This document shows positions 27,947 through 36,170 of a stretch of DNA of 64,000 nt, piece by piece (the first letter of the stretch is position 1; each line of letters opens with the position of its first letter). The stretch lies in the NCBI RefSeq assembly GCF_000739935.1, contig NZ_BBJU01000003.1, positions 124,001 through 188,000 on the forward strand, in the 5' to 3' direction. Under the pieces are notes generated by a model. That model made no database searches. It saw nothing but the letters and a program-made list of their open reading frames with translations, and had not been told where the DNA came from. The position numbers and the translations under genes were made by a program. This DNA comes from Agrobacterium rubi TR3 = NBRC 13261. GTDB lineage: Bacteria > Pseudomonadota > Alphaproteobacteria > Rhizobiales > Rhizobiaceae.

Positions 27947-28942
27947 GTGCTGATTTCTCAAATCAAGGATTCGAGCGGAAACATCGTCGTCGCCGTTCGT
28001 GAAGAGGGTGGCCAGGCGCGCTCCGTCAACAATGCCGGGTCGGTTTACGCGCTCGCGATGGAAGCCGCCAACAGCGATAAGTCGCTGGCGGATGTGATCG
28101 CCGCCAAGGGTTACGGCGATGCCGTCGATCTCAAGGAAGCCTATGCCGAAGGCCGCTTCCTGCCGCCGATCACGCATCCGGATCCAGCCCATCTGCATCT
28201 GACGGGCACCGGCCTGACCCATCTCGGTTCGGCCGCCACTCGCGACAGCATGCACAAGAAGACCAGTGAAACATCCGAAGAGAGCCTGACGGACTCGATG
28301 AAGATGTTCAAGATGGGTCTCGAAAACGGCAAGCCAAAGCCTGGCCAGACCGGCGTTCAGCCCGAATGGTTCTATAAGGGCAACGGCAATGTTGCCGCCG
28401 CACCTGGGGCTGCGCTGCTGTCTCCGTCTTTCGCGCTGGATGGCGGCGAAGAGCCTGAAATGGCCGGTATCTACGTGATCTCGGATAAGGGCGAAGCTGT
28501 GCGTGTCGGTTTTGCCGTTTCCAACGAGTTTTCCGATCACGTGACGGAGCGGGTGAACTATCTCTATCTCGCCCATTCCAAGCTGCGTCCAGCCAGCTTC
28601 GGCCCCGAAATTCGCGTCGGCGCACCGCCATCCGACATTCGCGGCACGTCCCGTATTCTGCGCGATGGCAAGGTCATTTTCGAAAAGCCGTTCCTGTCGG
28701 GTGAAGACAACATGTCTCACACCTTTGCCAATCTGGAATATCACCACTTCAAATATGGTCTGTTCCGTGCGCCTGGCGAAGTGCATGTGCATATGTTCGG
28801 CACGGCCACGCTGTCCTTTGCCGATGGCGTCAAGCCGGAAGCGGGCGACGTATTCGAGATCGAAGCCGAGGGTTTCGGTCTGCCCCTGCGCAACACGCTC
28901 AAGGTTGAGATGGAAGAGACGATTTCGGTCCGCCAGCTTTAA
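27947..28942 (+). CDS. gguC: GguC / AraD1-family protein
   Basis: A 331-residue soluble protein of the fumarylacetoacetase-fold GguC/AraD1 family, recognised from PPITHPDPAHLHLTGTGLTH and the acidic, metal-binding region EPEMAGIY. Some relatives act as dehydratases on 2-keto-3-deoxy sugar acids, so a catabolic role for sugars imported by ChvE-GguAB is plausible but unproven. I take GTG 27947 as start because AAAGGA sits 6 bp upstream; a TTG at 27932 would place the site inside the gene. Terminated by a strong hairpin at 28963-28996. Confidence 0.88.
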   Translation: MLISQIKDSSGNIVVAVREEGGQARSVNNAGSVYALAMEAANSDKSLADVIAAKGYGDAVDLKEAYAEGRFLPPITHPDPAHLHLTGTGLTHLGSAATRDSMHKKTSETSEESLTDSMKMFKMGLENGKPKPGQTGVQPEWFYKGNGNVAAAPGAALLSPSFALDGGEEPEMAGIYVISDKGEAVRVGFAVSNEFSDHVTERVNYLYLAHSKLRPASFGPEIRVGAPPSDIRGTSRILRDGKVIFEKPFLSGEDNMSHTFANLEYHHFKYGLFRAPGEVHVHMFGTATLSFADGVKPEAGDVFEIEAEGFGLPLRNTLKVEMEETISVRQL

Positions 28943-28962
28943 ACTGATCAAGCATTCAAATC

Positions 28963-28996
28963 AAAAAGCCCTGAACCTCACGGTTCGGGGCTTTTT
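28963..28996 (+). terminator. Intrinsic terminator of the chvE-gguABC operon
   Basis: AAAAAGCCCTGAACC and GGTTCGGGGCTTTTTT form a long stem with a short loop and a terminal T-run, 20 bp beyond the gguC stop. Confidence 0.9.
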
Positions 28997-29221
28997 TGAT
29001 TGAGGCGTCAATCAAGATAAGAGATGCTAAGAATTGCCGACGATAGGGTGGGGCAGGAAGGCTCCGTCTTCGACAGCCGTGATATCAGACACCATGGGTG
29101 AAGCCTTTAAGCCTATGCTGTACTGGCGCATAGAGAATTGCGGTGTGCCGATCGTTCACAATGTGCCGCGAATTTATCTTGGCAAATCCGGCAGCGCGTC
29201 CACCTTGTCGTCACACAAAAT

Positions 29222-29251
29222 GAAACGGCGCGACAAAAGCCGCGCCGTTTC
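29222..29251 (-). terminator. Terminator of the octapeptide-repeat gene
   Basis: GAAACGGCGCG / CGCGCCGTTTC is a perfect 11-bp stem with an 8-nt loop, 33 bp beyond the repeat gene's stop on the minus strand and followed in that direction by ATTTTG. The 341-bp interval 28943-29283 otherwise holds only the gguC terminator and no convincing gene. Confidence 0.75.
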
Positions 29252-29283
29252 CATTTCAGATAGTCGGGTCGTCCAGGCTTCTA

Positions 29284-32200
29284 TCAGGTTGTCTGATAGG
29301 CGTGGATGATGGCGGCGACCTGAGCATTATTCAGCGACTGCATCTGTGTCGATGTGAAGCTTTCGATTGCGGTATCCGACAGGCCTTCGATTGACGTTGT
29401 CGTCAGGCCAGCAAGAGCCTGGGTGCCGAGGGCAGCGATTTCATCCGTGGTAAAGCTGTTGAGCTCGTCGGATGAGAGTGTCGCGACCTGTGCGGCACTG
29501 AGAACGCTAATCTGGGCGCTGGTCAGTGCTGCGATGCTATCGGAAGTGAAGGCATCGAGCTGGTTGGTGTTGAGAGCAGCAATCTGAGTGGAGCTGAGTG
29601 TCGCCACCTGAGTAGACTGCAAGCCTGTGATGGCGGCTGTCGAGAGAGCCTTCACCTGCAGAGCGCTCAATCCACCAAGTTGTGCGGTGGTGAGGGCACC
29701 TGCCTGGTCTGACGTCAGGGAGCCAATCTGTGCGGTGCTCAGCTTGGTGACCTGTCCGCTGCTGAGGGCAGCGACCTTGTCGGTTGTCAGGCCTGTGAGG
29801 GCAGTTGTCGTCAAGCCGGACAGAGAGGCGGCGCTCAGAGATGCAATCTCGTCTGTCGAGAAGCTGTTCAGCTCAGTGGAGGAGAGAGTAGCAACCTGCG
29901 CTGCACTCAAGGCACCGACCTGTGCGCTTGTGAGTGCTTCGATGTTGTCAGAAGAGAGAACATCGAACTGGCTGGTCGTCATCGCTGCGACCTGCGCGGA
30001 GCTCAGTGTCTGAACCTGCGTGCTCTGCAATCCGAGAAGTGCAGCGGTTGTCAGGGCCTTGACCTGTGCGAGGCTCAGGGCGGCGATCTGACCCGATGTC
30101 AGAGCACCAACCTGATCCGATGTCAGGGAGCCGATCTGAGCTGTGCCCAGCTTGGCAACCTGTCCGCTGCTCAGTGCGGCGACATTTTCCGTCTTCAGAC
30201 CGGCCAAGGCCGTCGTGGACAGACCGGCCAGAGATGCAGCGCTGAGCGATGCAATCTCGTCGGTAGAGAAGCTGTCGAGTTCAGCCGAGTTGAGAGTTGC
30301 GACCTGGGCCGCACTCAAAACGCTTACCTGGGCGCTGGTCAGTGCTTCGATGTTGTCAGAAGAGAAGGCATCGAGCTGGTTGGTGTTCAGCGCTGCAATC
30401 TGTGTAGAGCTGAGGGCCACAACCTGAGTGGACTGCAAGCCTGTGATGGCTCCTGTCGACAGGGCCTTCACTTGCAGAGCGCTCAATCCGCCAATCTGTG
30501 CGGTGGTGAGGGCACCAGCCTGGTCGGATGTCAGCGATGCGATCTGGTTTGCGGCCAGCTTGGCAACCTGTGTCGTGGACAATGCGACGAGATTGTCGGT
30601 TTTGAGACCGGCAAGTGCCGTCGTTGTCAGGCCAGACAGAGATGCTGCACTGAGGGATGCGATTTCGTCCGTGGAGAAGCTGTTCAGCTCGTCAGACGAC
30701 AGAGTGGCAACCTGTGCCGCACTGAGCGCGCCGACCTGGCTGCTTGTCAGAGCTTCGATGTTGTCAGAAGAGAATGCGCTCAACTGGCTTGTGGAGAGTG
30801 CCGTCAGCTGGCTGTTCTTAAGAGCGACAACCTGTGTGCTCTGAAGGCCTGCCAACATCTGGGTGGTGAGCGCGGCAATCTGCGTTGCAGAGAGTGCTGC
30901 GATCTGGTCTGTCGTCAGAGAACCGAGCTGGGTCGATGTGATCGACTTGATCTGGTTGGCGCTCAACGACGCAACCTGTGTGGTTGTCAGCGCCGAGAGA
31001 TTGGCTGTGCCCAATGCGGCGAGTGCGCCCGTCGTCAGTCCTGACAGAGATTTGACGTTGAGAGCAGCCATTTCGTCTGTGGAGAAGCTGTCGAGTTCGG
31101 CACCGCTCAATGTTGCGACCTGAGCTGCGCTCAAGACACCAATCTGCGTGCTGGTCAGTGCTTCGATGTTGTCGGAAGAGAAGGCGTCGAGCTGGTTGGT
31201 GTTCAGCGCAGCAACCTGTGTCGAGCTGAGTGCTACAACCTGCGTGGACTGCAAGCCTGTGATGGCAGCTGTCGAGAGGGCCTTCACTTGCAGAGCGCTC
31301 AATCCACCAATCTGTGCGGTGGTGAGAGCACCGGCCTGGTCGGACGTCAGGGATGCGATCTGGCTTGCGCCGAGCTTGGCAACCTGTGTGGTGGACAGTG
31401 CGACGAGGTTGTCTGTCTTCAGACCAGCAAGTGCCGTCGTTGTCAGGCCGGAGAGCGATGCTGCGCTGAGAGATGCGATTTCGTCGGTCGAGAAGCTGTT
31501 CAGCTCATCGGACGACAGGGTCGCAACTTGGGCCGCGCTGAGGGCGCCGACCTGGCCGCTGGTCAACGCTTCGATGTTGTCAGAGGAGAAAGCCTGTAGC
31601 TGGCTGGTGGAAAGTGCCGTCAGCTGGCTGTTTTTCAGAGCGATGACCTGTGTGCTCTGAAGACCTGTCAACATATCTGTCGTGAGGGCGGCGATCTGCT
31701 TTGCGGACAGTGCTGCGATCTGGTCTGTCGTCAAAGAACCCAGCTGGGTCGATGTGATGGACTTGATCTGAGCGGTGCTCAGCGAGGCAACCTGTGTGGT
31801 TGTGAGGACCGAGAGATTGGCAGTGCCCAATGCGGCGAGTGCGCCCGTTGTCAGTCCCGACAGGGACTTGACGCTGAGAGCAGCCATTTCGTCGGTGGAG
31901 AAGCTGTCGAGTTCGGCACCGCTGAGGGTAGCGACCTGGGCTGCGCTCAAAACGCTGATCTGCGTGCTGGTCAGTGCTTCGATGTTGTCGGAAGAGAAGG
32001 CACCAAGCTGGTTTGTGGTCAGCGCAGCGACCTGGGTCGAGCTGAGCGCGACGACCTGAGTCGATTGCAGACCCGAGATGGCAGCTGTGGTGAGTGACTT
32101 GACCTGAAGAGCGCTCAATCCGCCAATCTGTGCGGTGGTGAGAGCACCAGCCTGGTCGGATGTCAGGGATGCGACCTGGCTTGCGGCCAACTTGGCAACC

Positions 32201-33531
32201 TGTGTGGTGGAGAGAGCAACGAGATTGTCGGTCTTCAGACCAGCAAGTGCCGTCGTTGTCAGGCCGGAGAGCGATGCGGCGCTCAGAGACGCGATCTCGT
32301 CGGTCGAGAAGCTGTTGAGTTCGTCAGACGACAGGGTGGCAACCTGGTTGGCGCTGAGTGCACCGATCTGGCTGCTGGTCAGAGCTTCGATGTTGTCAGA
32401 GGAGAAAGCTTGTAGCTGGCTGGTGGACAGTGCTGCGAGCTGGCTGTTTTTCAGAGCGACAACCTGTGTGCTCTGAAGACCCGACAACATATCGGTTGTG
32501 AGAGCGGCGATCTGCTTTGCGGACAGTGCCGAAATCTGGTCGGTGGTCAAAGAGCCGAGCTGGGCAGAGGTGATCGACTTGATCTGTGCTGTGCTGAGCG
32601 ACGCAACCTGTGTGGTTGTCAGTGCCGAAAGGTTAGCTGTGCCGAGTGTGGCGAGTGCGCCTGTCGTCAGTCCCGAGAGGGACTTAATGCTGAGAGCAGC
32701 CATCTCGTCTGTGGAGAAGCTGTCGAGTTCGGCGGCGTTGAGGGTTGCGACCTGAGCGGCGCTCAAAACGCTGATCTGTGTGCTGGTCAGTGCTTCAATG
32801 CTGTCGGAGGAGAAGGCCTCGAGCTGGTTCGTGGTCAGTGCAGCGATTTGGGTCGAGCTGAGCGTGGCAACCTGCGTGGACTGCAAGCCCGCAATAGCAG
32901 CTGTCGAAAGCGACTTGACCTGAAGAGCGCTCATTCCACCGAGTTGTGCAGTGGTGAGGGCGCCAGCCTGGTCCGATGTCAGGGACGCAACCTGGTTTGC
33001 AGCGAGCTTGGAAACCTGGGTTGTGGAAAGAGCGACGAGGTTGCCGGTCGACAGACCGGCAAGTGCCGTTGTCGTCAGACCAGACAGGGCTTTTACGCTG
33101 AGGGATGCAATCTCATCGGTGGAGAAGCTGTTGAGCTCGGCAGACGAGAGAGTGGCAACCTGTGCTGCACTCAGGGCGCCAATCTGCGCGCTTGTCAGTG
33201 CTTCGATGTTGTCGGACGAGAAGCTTTCAAGCTGGCTCGAATACATCGACACGATCTGGCTTGTGGAAAGACCGGCGACCTGTTCTGTTCCGATGGCGGC
33301 GATCTGGGTTGCGCTCAATCCAACGATCGCCTTCGCGGAGATGGCCGAAACTGACGCGCTGCTGAAAGAGGAAATGGCATCGGTGCTGAATGCGCGGATC
33401 TGCGCAGACGACAGGGCCGCAACCTGACTGCTGCTCAAAGCCGCGACGTCGTCGGTCTTAAGGCTGGCGATCGATGTGGTTGAAAGCGAAGAAATCTGCT
33501 TGATGGAAAGCGAAGAGATAATAGAAGTCAT
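29284..33531 (-). CDS. Giant octapeptide-repeat protein, function unknown
   Basis: A 1415-residue protein made almost wholly of one octad, L/F-[ST]-[ST]-x-Q-[ILV]-x-[AS], repeated 175 times without a single insertion or deletion (residues 8-1407). Seven residues precede the array and eight follow (IIHAYQTT). Octads are grouped in units of 17 (136 residues), each marked by FSSDNIEA or a variant, and adjacent units alternate between two types. There are no cysteines, few charged residues, no signal peptide and no membrane span. The S/T at position 2 with Q/D/E at position 5 looks like a helix capping box, so a tightly wound helical solenoid is possible; a beta-type solenoid cannot be excluded. 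ATG 33531 is the start; the 58 codons upstream in the longer frame are unrelated in composition. No secretion genes adjoin. Flanked by its own terminator and an 850-bp upstream region. Confidence 0.85.
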   Translation of the reverse strand: MTSIISSLSIKQISSLSTTSIASLKTDDVAALSSSQVAALSSAQIRAFSTDAISSFSSASVSAISAKAIVGLSATQIAAIGTEQVAGLSTSQIVSMYSSQLESFSSDNIEALTSAQIGALSAAQVATLSSAELNSFSTDEIASLSVKALSGLTTTALAGLSTGNLVALSTTQVSKLAANQVASLTSDQAGALTTAQLGGMSALQVKSLSTAAIAGLQSTQVATLSSTQIAALTTNQLEAFSSDSIEALTSTQISVLSAAQVATLNAAELDSFSTDEMAALSIKSLSGLTTGALATLGTANLSALTTTQVASLSTAQIKSITSAQLGSLTTDQISALSAKQIAALTTDMLSGLQSTQVVALKNSQLAALSTSQLQAFSSDNIEALTSSQIGALSANQVATLSSDELNSFSTDEIASLSAASLSGLTTTALAGLKTDNLVALSTTQVAKLAASQVASLTSDQAGALTTAQIGGLSALQVKSLTTAAISGLQSTQVVALSSTQVAALTTNQLGAFSSDNIEALTSTQISVLSAAQVATLSGAELDSFSTDEMAALSVKSLSGLTTGALAALGTANLSVLTTTQVASLSTAQIKSITSTQLGSLTTDQIAALSAKQIAALTTDMLTGLQSTQVIALKNSQLTALSTSQLQAFSSDNIEALTSGQVGALSAAQVATLSSDELNSFSTDEIASLSAASLSGLTTTALAGLKTDNLVALSTTQVAKLGASQIASLTSDQAGALTTAQIGGLSALQVKALSTAAITGLQSTQVVALSSTQVAALNTNQLDAFSSDNIEALTSTQIGVLSAAQVATLSGAELDSFSTDEMAALNVKSLSGLTTGALAALGTANLSALTTTQVASLSANQIKSITSTQLGSLTTDQIAALSATQIAALTTQMLAGLQSTQVVALKNSQLTALSTSQLSAFSSDNIEALTSSQVGALSAAQVATLSSDELNSFSTDEIASLSAASLSGLTTTALAGLKTDNLVALSTTQVAKLAANQIASLTSDQAGALTTAQIGGLSALQVKALSTGAITGLQSTQVVALSSTQIAALNTNQLDAFSSDNIEALTSAQVSVLSAAQVATLNSAELDSFSTDEIASLSAASLAGLSTTALAGLKTENVAALSSGQVAKLGTAQIGSLTSDQVGALTSGQIAALSLAQVKALTTAALLGLQSTQVQTLSSAQVAAMTTSQFDVLSSDNIEALTSAQVGALSAAQVATLSSTELNSFSTDEIASLSAASLSGLTTTALTGLTTDKVAALSSGQVTKLSTAQIGSLTSDQAGALTTAQLGGLSALQVKALSTAAITGLQSTQVATLSSTQIAALNTNQLDAFTSDSIAALTSAQISVLSAAQVATLSSDELNSFTTDEIAALGTQALAGLTTTSIEGLSDTAIESFTSTQMQSLNNAQVAAIIHAYQTT
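29311..33510 (-). repeat. In-frame 24-bp tandem repeats with an exact 408-bp higher-order period
   Basis: The 4200-bp array equals 175 x 24 bp. A marker sequence (GATGTTGTC-like, plus strand, encoding the Asp-Asn-Ile or Asp-Ser-Ile of FSSDNIEA) begins at 29533, 29941, 30349, 30757, 31165, 31573, 31981, 32389, 32797 and 33205: ten copies exactly 408 bp apart. Similarity is highest between units two steps away (816 bp), shown by alternating text such as LSGLTTTALAGL and LSGLTTGALAAL. Confidence 0.95.
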
Positions 33532-34382
33532 GGACACGTGCCCCCGTTGATAACTGGCCAAAGTGCCATTCACCGTTTCAATTGCGCAGCGCAACCCTAA
33601 GGCCGCATCCGATCCCCCGGATACGCTCATGCGCGAATTGACACAGTGCCCCAGTCGCCCGATGCGTGCATCGACCGGTTGAGCGTCCGTTCTGGACAAT
33701 AGCAATATTTAAGCAGGACATGGCTCGAGAGAGCCGGCGCAACGGAAGGGCATCATGCGTACAGAACTTTGGACAGTTCTGATCCCCACGCCATCGGACA
33801 TTAGAGCTTCGTTTTTAGCACGAGACTTTTGGTAAAAGTGACGCACCTGAACAGGCGCATCACGAACACCTCACATGACCGTTATCACTATCGTCTGATA
33901 AGTGTGAAATTTTGGTTAACGATGGTTATTCGCTTATGTCTTGTTGAAGTTACCATGGAGTCTAACACTGTCACATATTCTTAATATCAAAAAGAACAGG
34001 CATCCATACCGGGTCGTCCGGGATATTTTTCTTACTATATCGACCCGATATGAGATTTTTATTTGCTTACAAAGAAGAGAAATGGCACGGCCCCATCAAG
34101 GGTGACTTTTTTTGGCCTTACAGCGGTTTTCAACGCATAACGCGATAATGAATATTCACGGTTGCAAGTATCATCAATAACGGGGGTGCATTTTTACGTT
34201 TCTGGTTATATAAAACACGTCATCGGACGATCTAGACTCTGTATCGCAAGTTGTTCTGCTCATTGTCCGGTAATGCTGAACGAGAAGGTCAAAATCTTCT
34301 ACGAACGCACGTATGCCCGCCGCGGTGAAGCGGCGTGCGAATGTGTTGTTTTTGATTCGTCTGGTCTATACTTGTGCCGCAG
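33532..34382. other. 850-bp non-coding region upstream of the repeat gene
   Basis: A+T-richer than its surroundings from about 33800. No convincing gene: an 85-codon frame at 34162-34419 runs into the transglutaminase gene on the other strand and has no ribosome site. One inverted repeat (CGGGTCG at 34010-34016, CGACCCG at 34041-34047) could be an operator or RNA hairpin. It probably holds the repeat gene's promoter and the 3' end of the transglutaminase operon, possibly also a small RNA. Confidence 0.5.
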
Positions 34383-35204
34383 TCAGCTTTGCGACTGGGA
34401 TTGGCTTTGCGCTTCTTGAACCGTCACCGATACGGTGAGGCTTTCGCCGGAAAGGCCGACGCGCATACCTGAAACGGGCGCGCAATCGCGGTAGCAAAGA
34501 CCGCTTGCGATGCGGACATAGCGTTCGTCCGGGCAAACTTTGTTCGCCGCATCAAAACCCACCCAGCCGAGCACGGGAACATGGACTTCCGCCCATGCAT
34601 GGGTGGCGACCTGTTCAGCGACATCTTCCATCATCAGGTAGCCCGAAATGTAACGAGCGGGCATGCCCATCTGGCGTGCTGCCGAAATCAGGATATGGCT
34701 GTGGTCCTGGCAGACACCCTTGCCGGCTTCAAGCGCTTGCTCGGCCGTCGTCGCGGTGCCTGTCGATCCCGTGACATACTCGACTTCGAGGTGAACGAGC
34801 GCCATCAACTCGTGCAGACGTTCGAGCGGCGTATCGCCTGTCGCCTGTCGTGCAAGGTCGCGAATGAGCTTGCCGGGTTTTGTCAGCGGCGTCTCGCGCA
34901 TGAAGAGCCAAAGTGGGGCATTGCCGGTGTGAGCGCCGAAAACGCCAGCCTTGTCGATCGTTTCGACTTCGCCGCGCGCCACGACCTTTACCGCACTGCG
35001 CGGGCCCTCGGTTTCCACCAGTTCGACACGGTTGCCGAAGTGGTCGTCATAGCGCACTTCCAGCTTTGCGCCATCGACGGTCACGTCCCAGTCGATCACC
35101 GTTTGCGTAGGCCCGTCGGCAGGCGTCAGCCGCAACCGTTGCAGGGAGTAGGGCACCGGCTCGTCGTAGAGATACTCGGTCGTGTGGTTGATGTTCAGAC
35201 GCAT
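34383..35204 (-). CDS. Transglutaminase-like cysteine protease family protein
   Basis: A 273-residue cytoplasmic protein with an N-terminal beta domain (MRLNINHTTEYLYDEPVPYS) and a transglutaminase core. The full triad is visible: Cys in GKGVCQDHSH, His in THAWAEV and Asp in GWVGFDAANK. Such enzymes cleave or form amide bonds. The C-terminus ends in a simple (QS) repeat. It starts at 35204 with GAGG upstream and is the last gene of the ATP-grasp / alpha-E / transglutaminase operon, a widespread triplet predicted to make and process a peptide or amide-linked product. Confidence 0.9.
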   Translation of the reverse strand: MRLNINHTTEYLYDEPVPYSLQRLRLTPADGPTQTVIDWDVTVDGAKLEVRYDDHFGNRVELVETEGPRSAVKVVARGEVETIDKAGVFGAHTGNAPLWLFMRETPLTKPGKLIRDLARQATGDTPLERLHELMALVHLEVEYVTGSTGTATTAEQALEAGKGVCQDHSHILISAARQMGMPARYISGYLMMEDVAEQVATHAWAEVHVPVLGWVGFDAANKVCPDERYVRIASGLCYRDCAPVSGMRVGLSGESLTVSVTVQEAQSQSQSQS

Positions 35205-35225
35205 ACCGTATCCTCGTCTCACCGC

Positions 35226-36167
35226 TTACTGGTAGAAGCGGTAGCCTTCCGTGATTTCCTGCCCCAGCTGTCCGTTCTTGTGAATGAACAGTTCCAGGAA
35301 CTCGTGCAGACCCTGATCCATGACGCGGTTGATGGTCGTCTTCTGAAGCGTCGCCCGGATGGCTTCAGCGGTTTCATGTGCCTTGTGGCGGTCTTCATAT
35401 TCATGCGCCAGATAGCCCAGATTGCTGACGATCTTGTCGTAGCAATAGGCAAGCGAGCGCGGCATGCGACCATTGAGGATGAGGAAGTCCGCGATGTTGG
35501 ATGGTTTGTACTCGGCGTCATAGACCCAGCCATAGGATCTGTGGGCCGATACCGAGCGCAGGATCGATTCCCATTGGGCATTGTCGAGCGACGACCCTAC
35601 TTGCACCGCCGCTGGCAAAAGCACGTAATATTTCACGTCCAGAATGCGGGCGGTGTTGTCGGCGCGTTCGATGAAGGTGCCGATGCGCGAGAAATTGTAG
35701 AGATCGTTGCGCAGCATCGAGCCGTGGAACGCACCGCGTACCAGTCCGGCCCTGTGCTTGATGGCATCGATGACCTGCGGCAGTTCCGCCGCCTTCTGTT
35801 TTCGGCTGAAGATGGTCTTGAGTTCCATCCAGAACTCGTTGGTTGCTTCCCATGTCTCACGTGTCAGGGCCGTGCGCACCATGCGGGCGTTGTTCCTGCC
35901 GAATTCGATGCAGGACATGACGCTCGATGGATTGGCCTTGTCGCGCAGCATGTAGTCGATGGCGTCAGCTGTCGTGACCTTCTCATGCTTTTGGAGAAAT
36001 TCTTCGTGCGCGCCTGCGCTTTGCAGCACGCCATCCCAATCCTCGTCACCGCTGCCGCTGCGTGTCAGCGAGACACGCATGCCTGCGTCCACCAGTCGGG
36101 CAATGTTTTCCGCACGTTCGATATAGCGGAACATCCAGTAGAGTCCGTTCGCCGTTCTTCCCAGCAT
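35226..36167 (-). CDS. Alpha-E domain protein (DUF403)
   Basis: A 313-residue, mostly helical protein with the alpha-E hallmark near the start (ARTANGLYWMFRYIERAEN-like: LGRTANGLYWMFRYIERAE) and a repeated helical half with FIERADNTARILD. Alpha-E proteins are almost always encoded beside a circularly permuted ATP-grasp and a transglutaminase; some copies are fused to them, implying a physical complex. Function unproven. It follows the ATP-grasp gene by 3 bp and precedes the transglutaminase gene by 21 bp. Confidence 0.92.
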   Translation of the reverse strand: MLGRTANGLYWMFRYIERAENIARLVDAGMRVSLTRSGSGDEDWDGVLQSAGAHEEFLQKHEKVTTADAIDYMLRDKANPSSVMSCIEFGRNNARMVRTALTRETWEATNEFWMELKTIFSRKQKAAELPQVIDAIKHRAGLVRGAFHGSMLRNDLYNFSRIGTFIERADNTARILDVKYYVLLPAAVQVGSSLDNAQWESILRSVSAHRSYGWVYDAEYKPSNIADFLILNGRMPRSLAYCYDKIVSNLGYLAHEYEDRHKAHETAEAIRATLQKTTINRVMDQGLHEFLELFIHKNGQLGQEITEGYRFYQ

Positions 36168-36170
36168 GGC

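Noticed and set aside
27905-28951. A 348-codon minus-strand open frame opposite gguC
   Set aside because: Antisense shadow; gguC shows the family motifs and ribosome site, this frame shows neither.
29354-33427. Several plus-strand open frames inside the octapeptide array
   Set aside because: They are antisense readings of the periodic repeat; the periodicity makes long frames in all registers.
29311-33510. CRISPR array or satellite-like non-coding repeat
   Set aside because: The repeat is in frame throughout with coding constraint (Leu/Phe and Ile/Leu/Val conserved), has no spacers, and the unit is a multiple of three.
34162-34419. An 85-codon plus-strand frame upstream of the transglutaminase gene end
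   Set aside because: No ribosome site, Cys-rich odd composition, and it overlaps the transglutaminase gene on the opposite strand.
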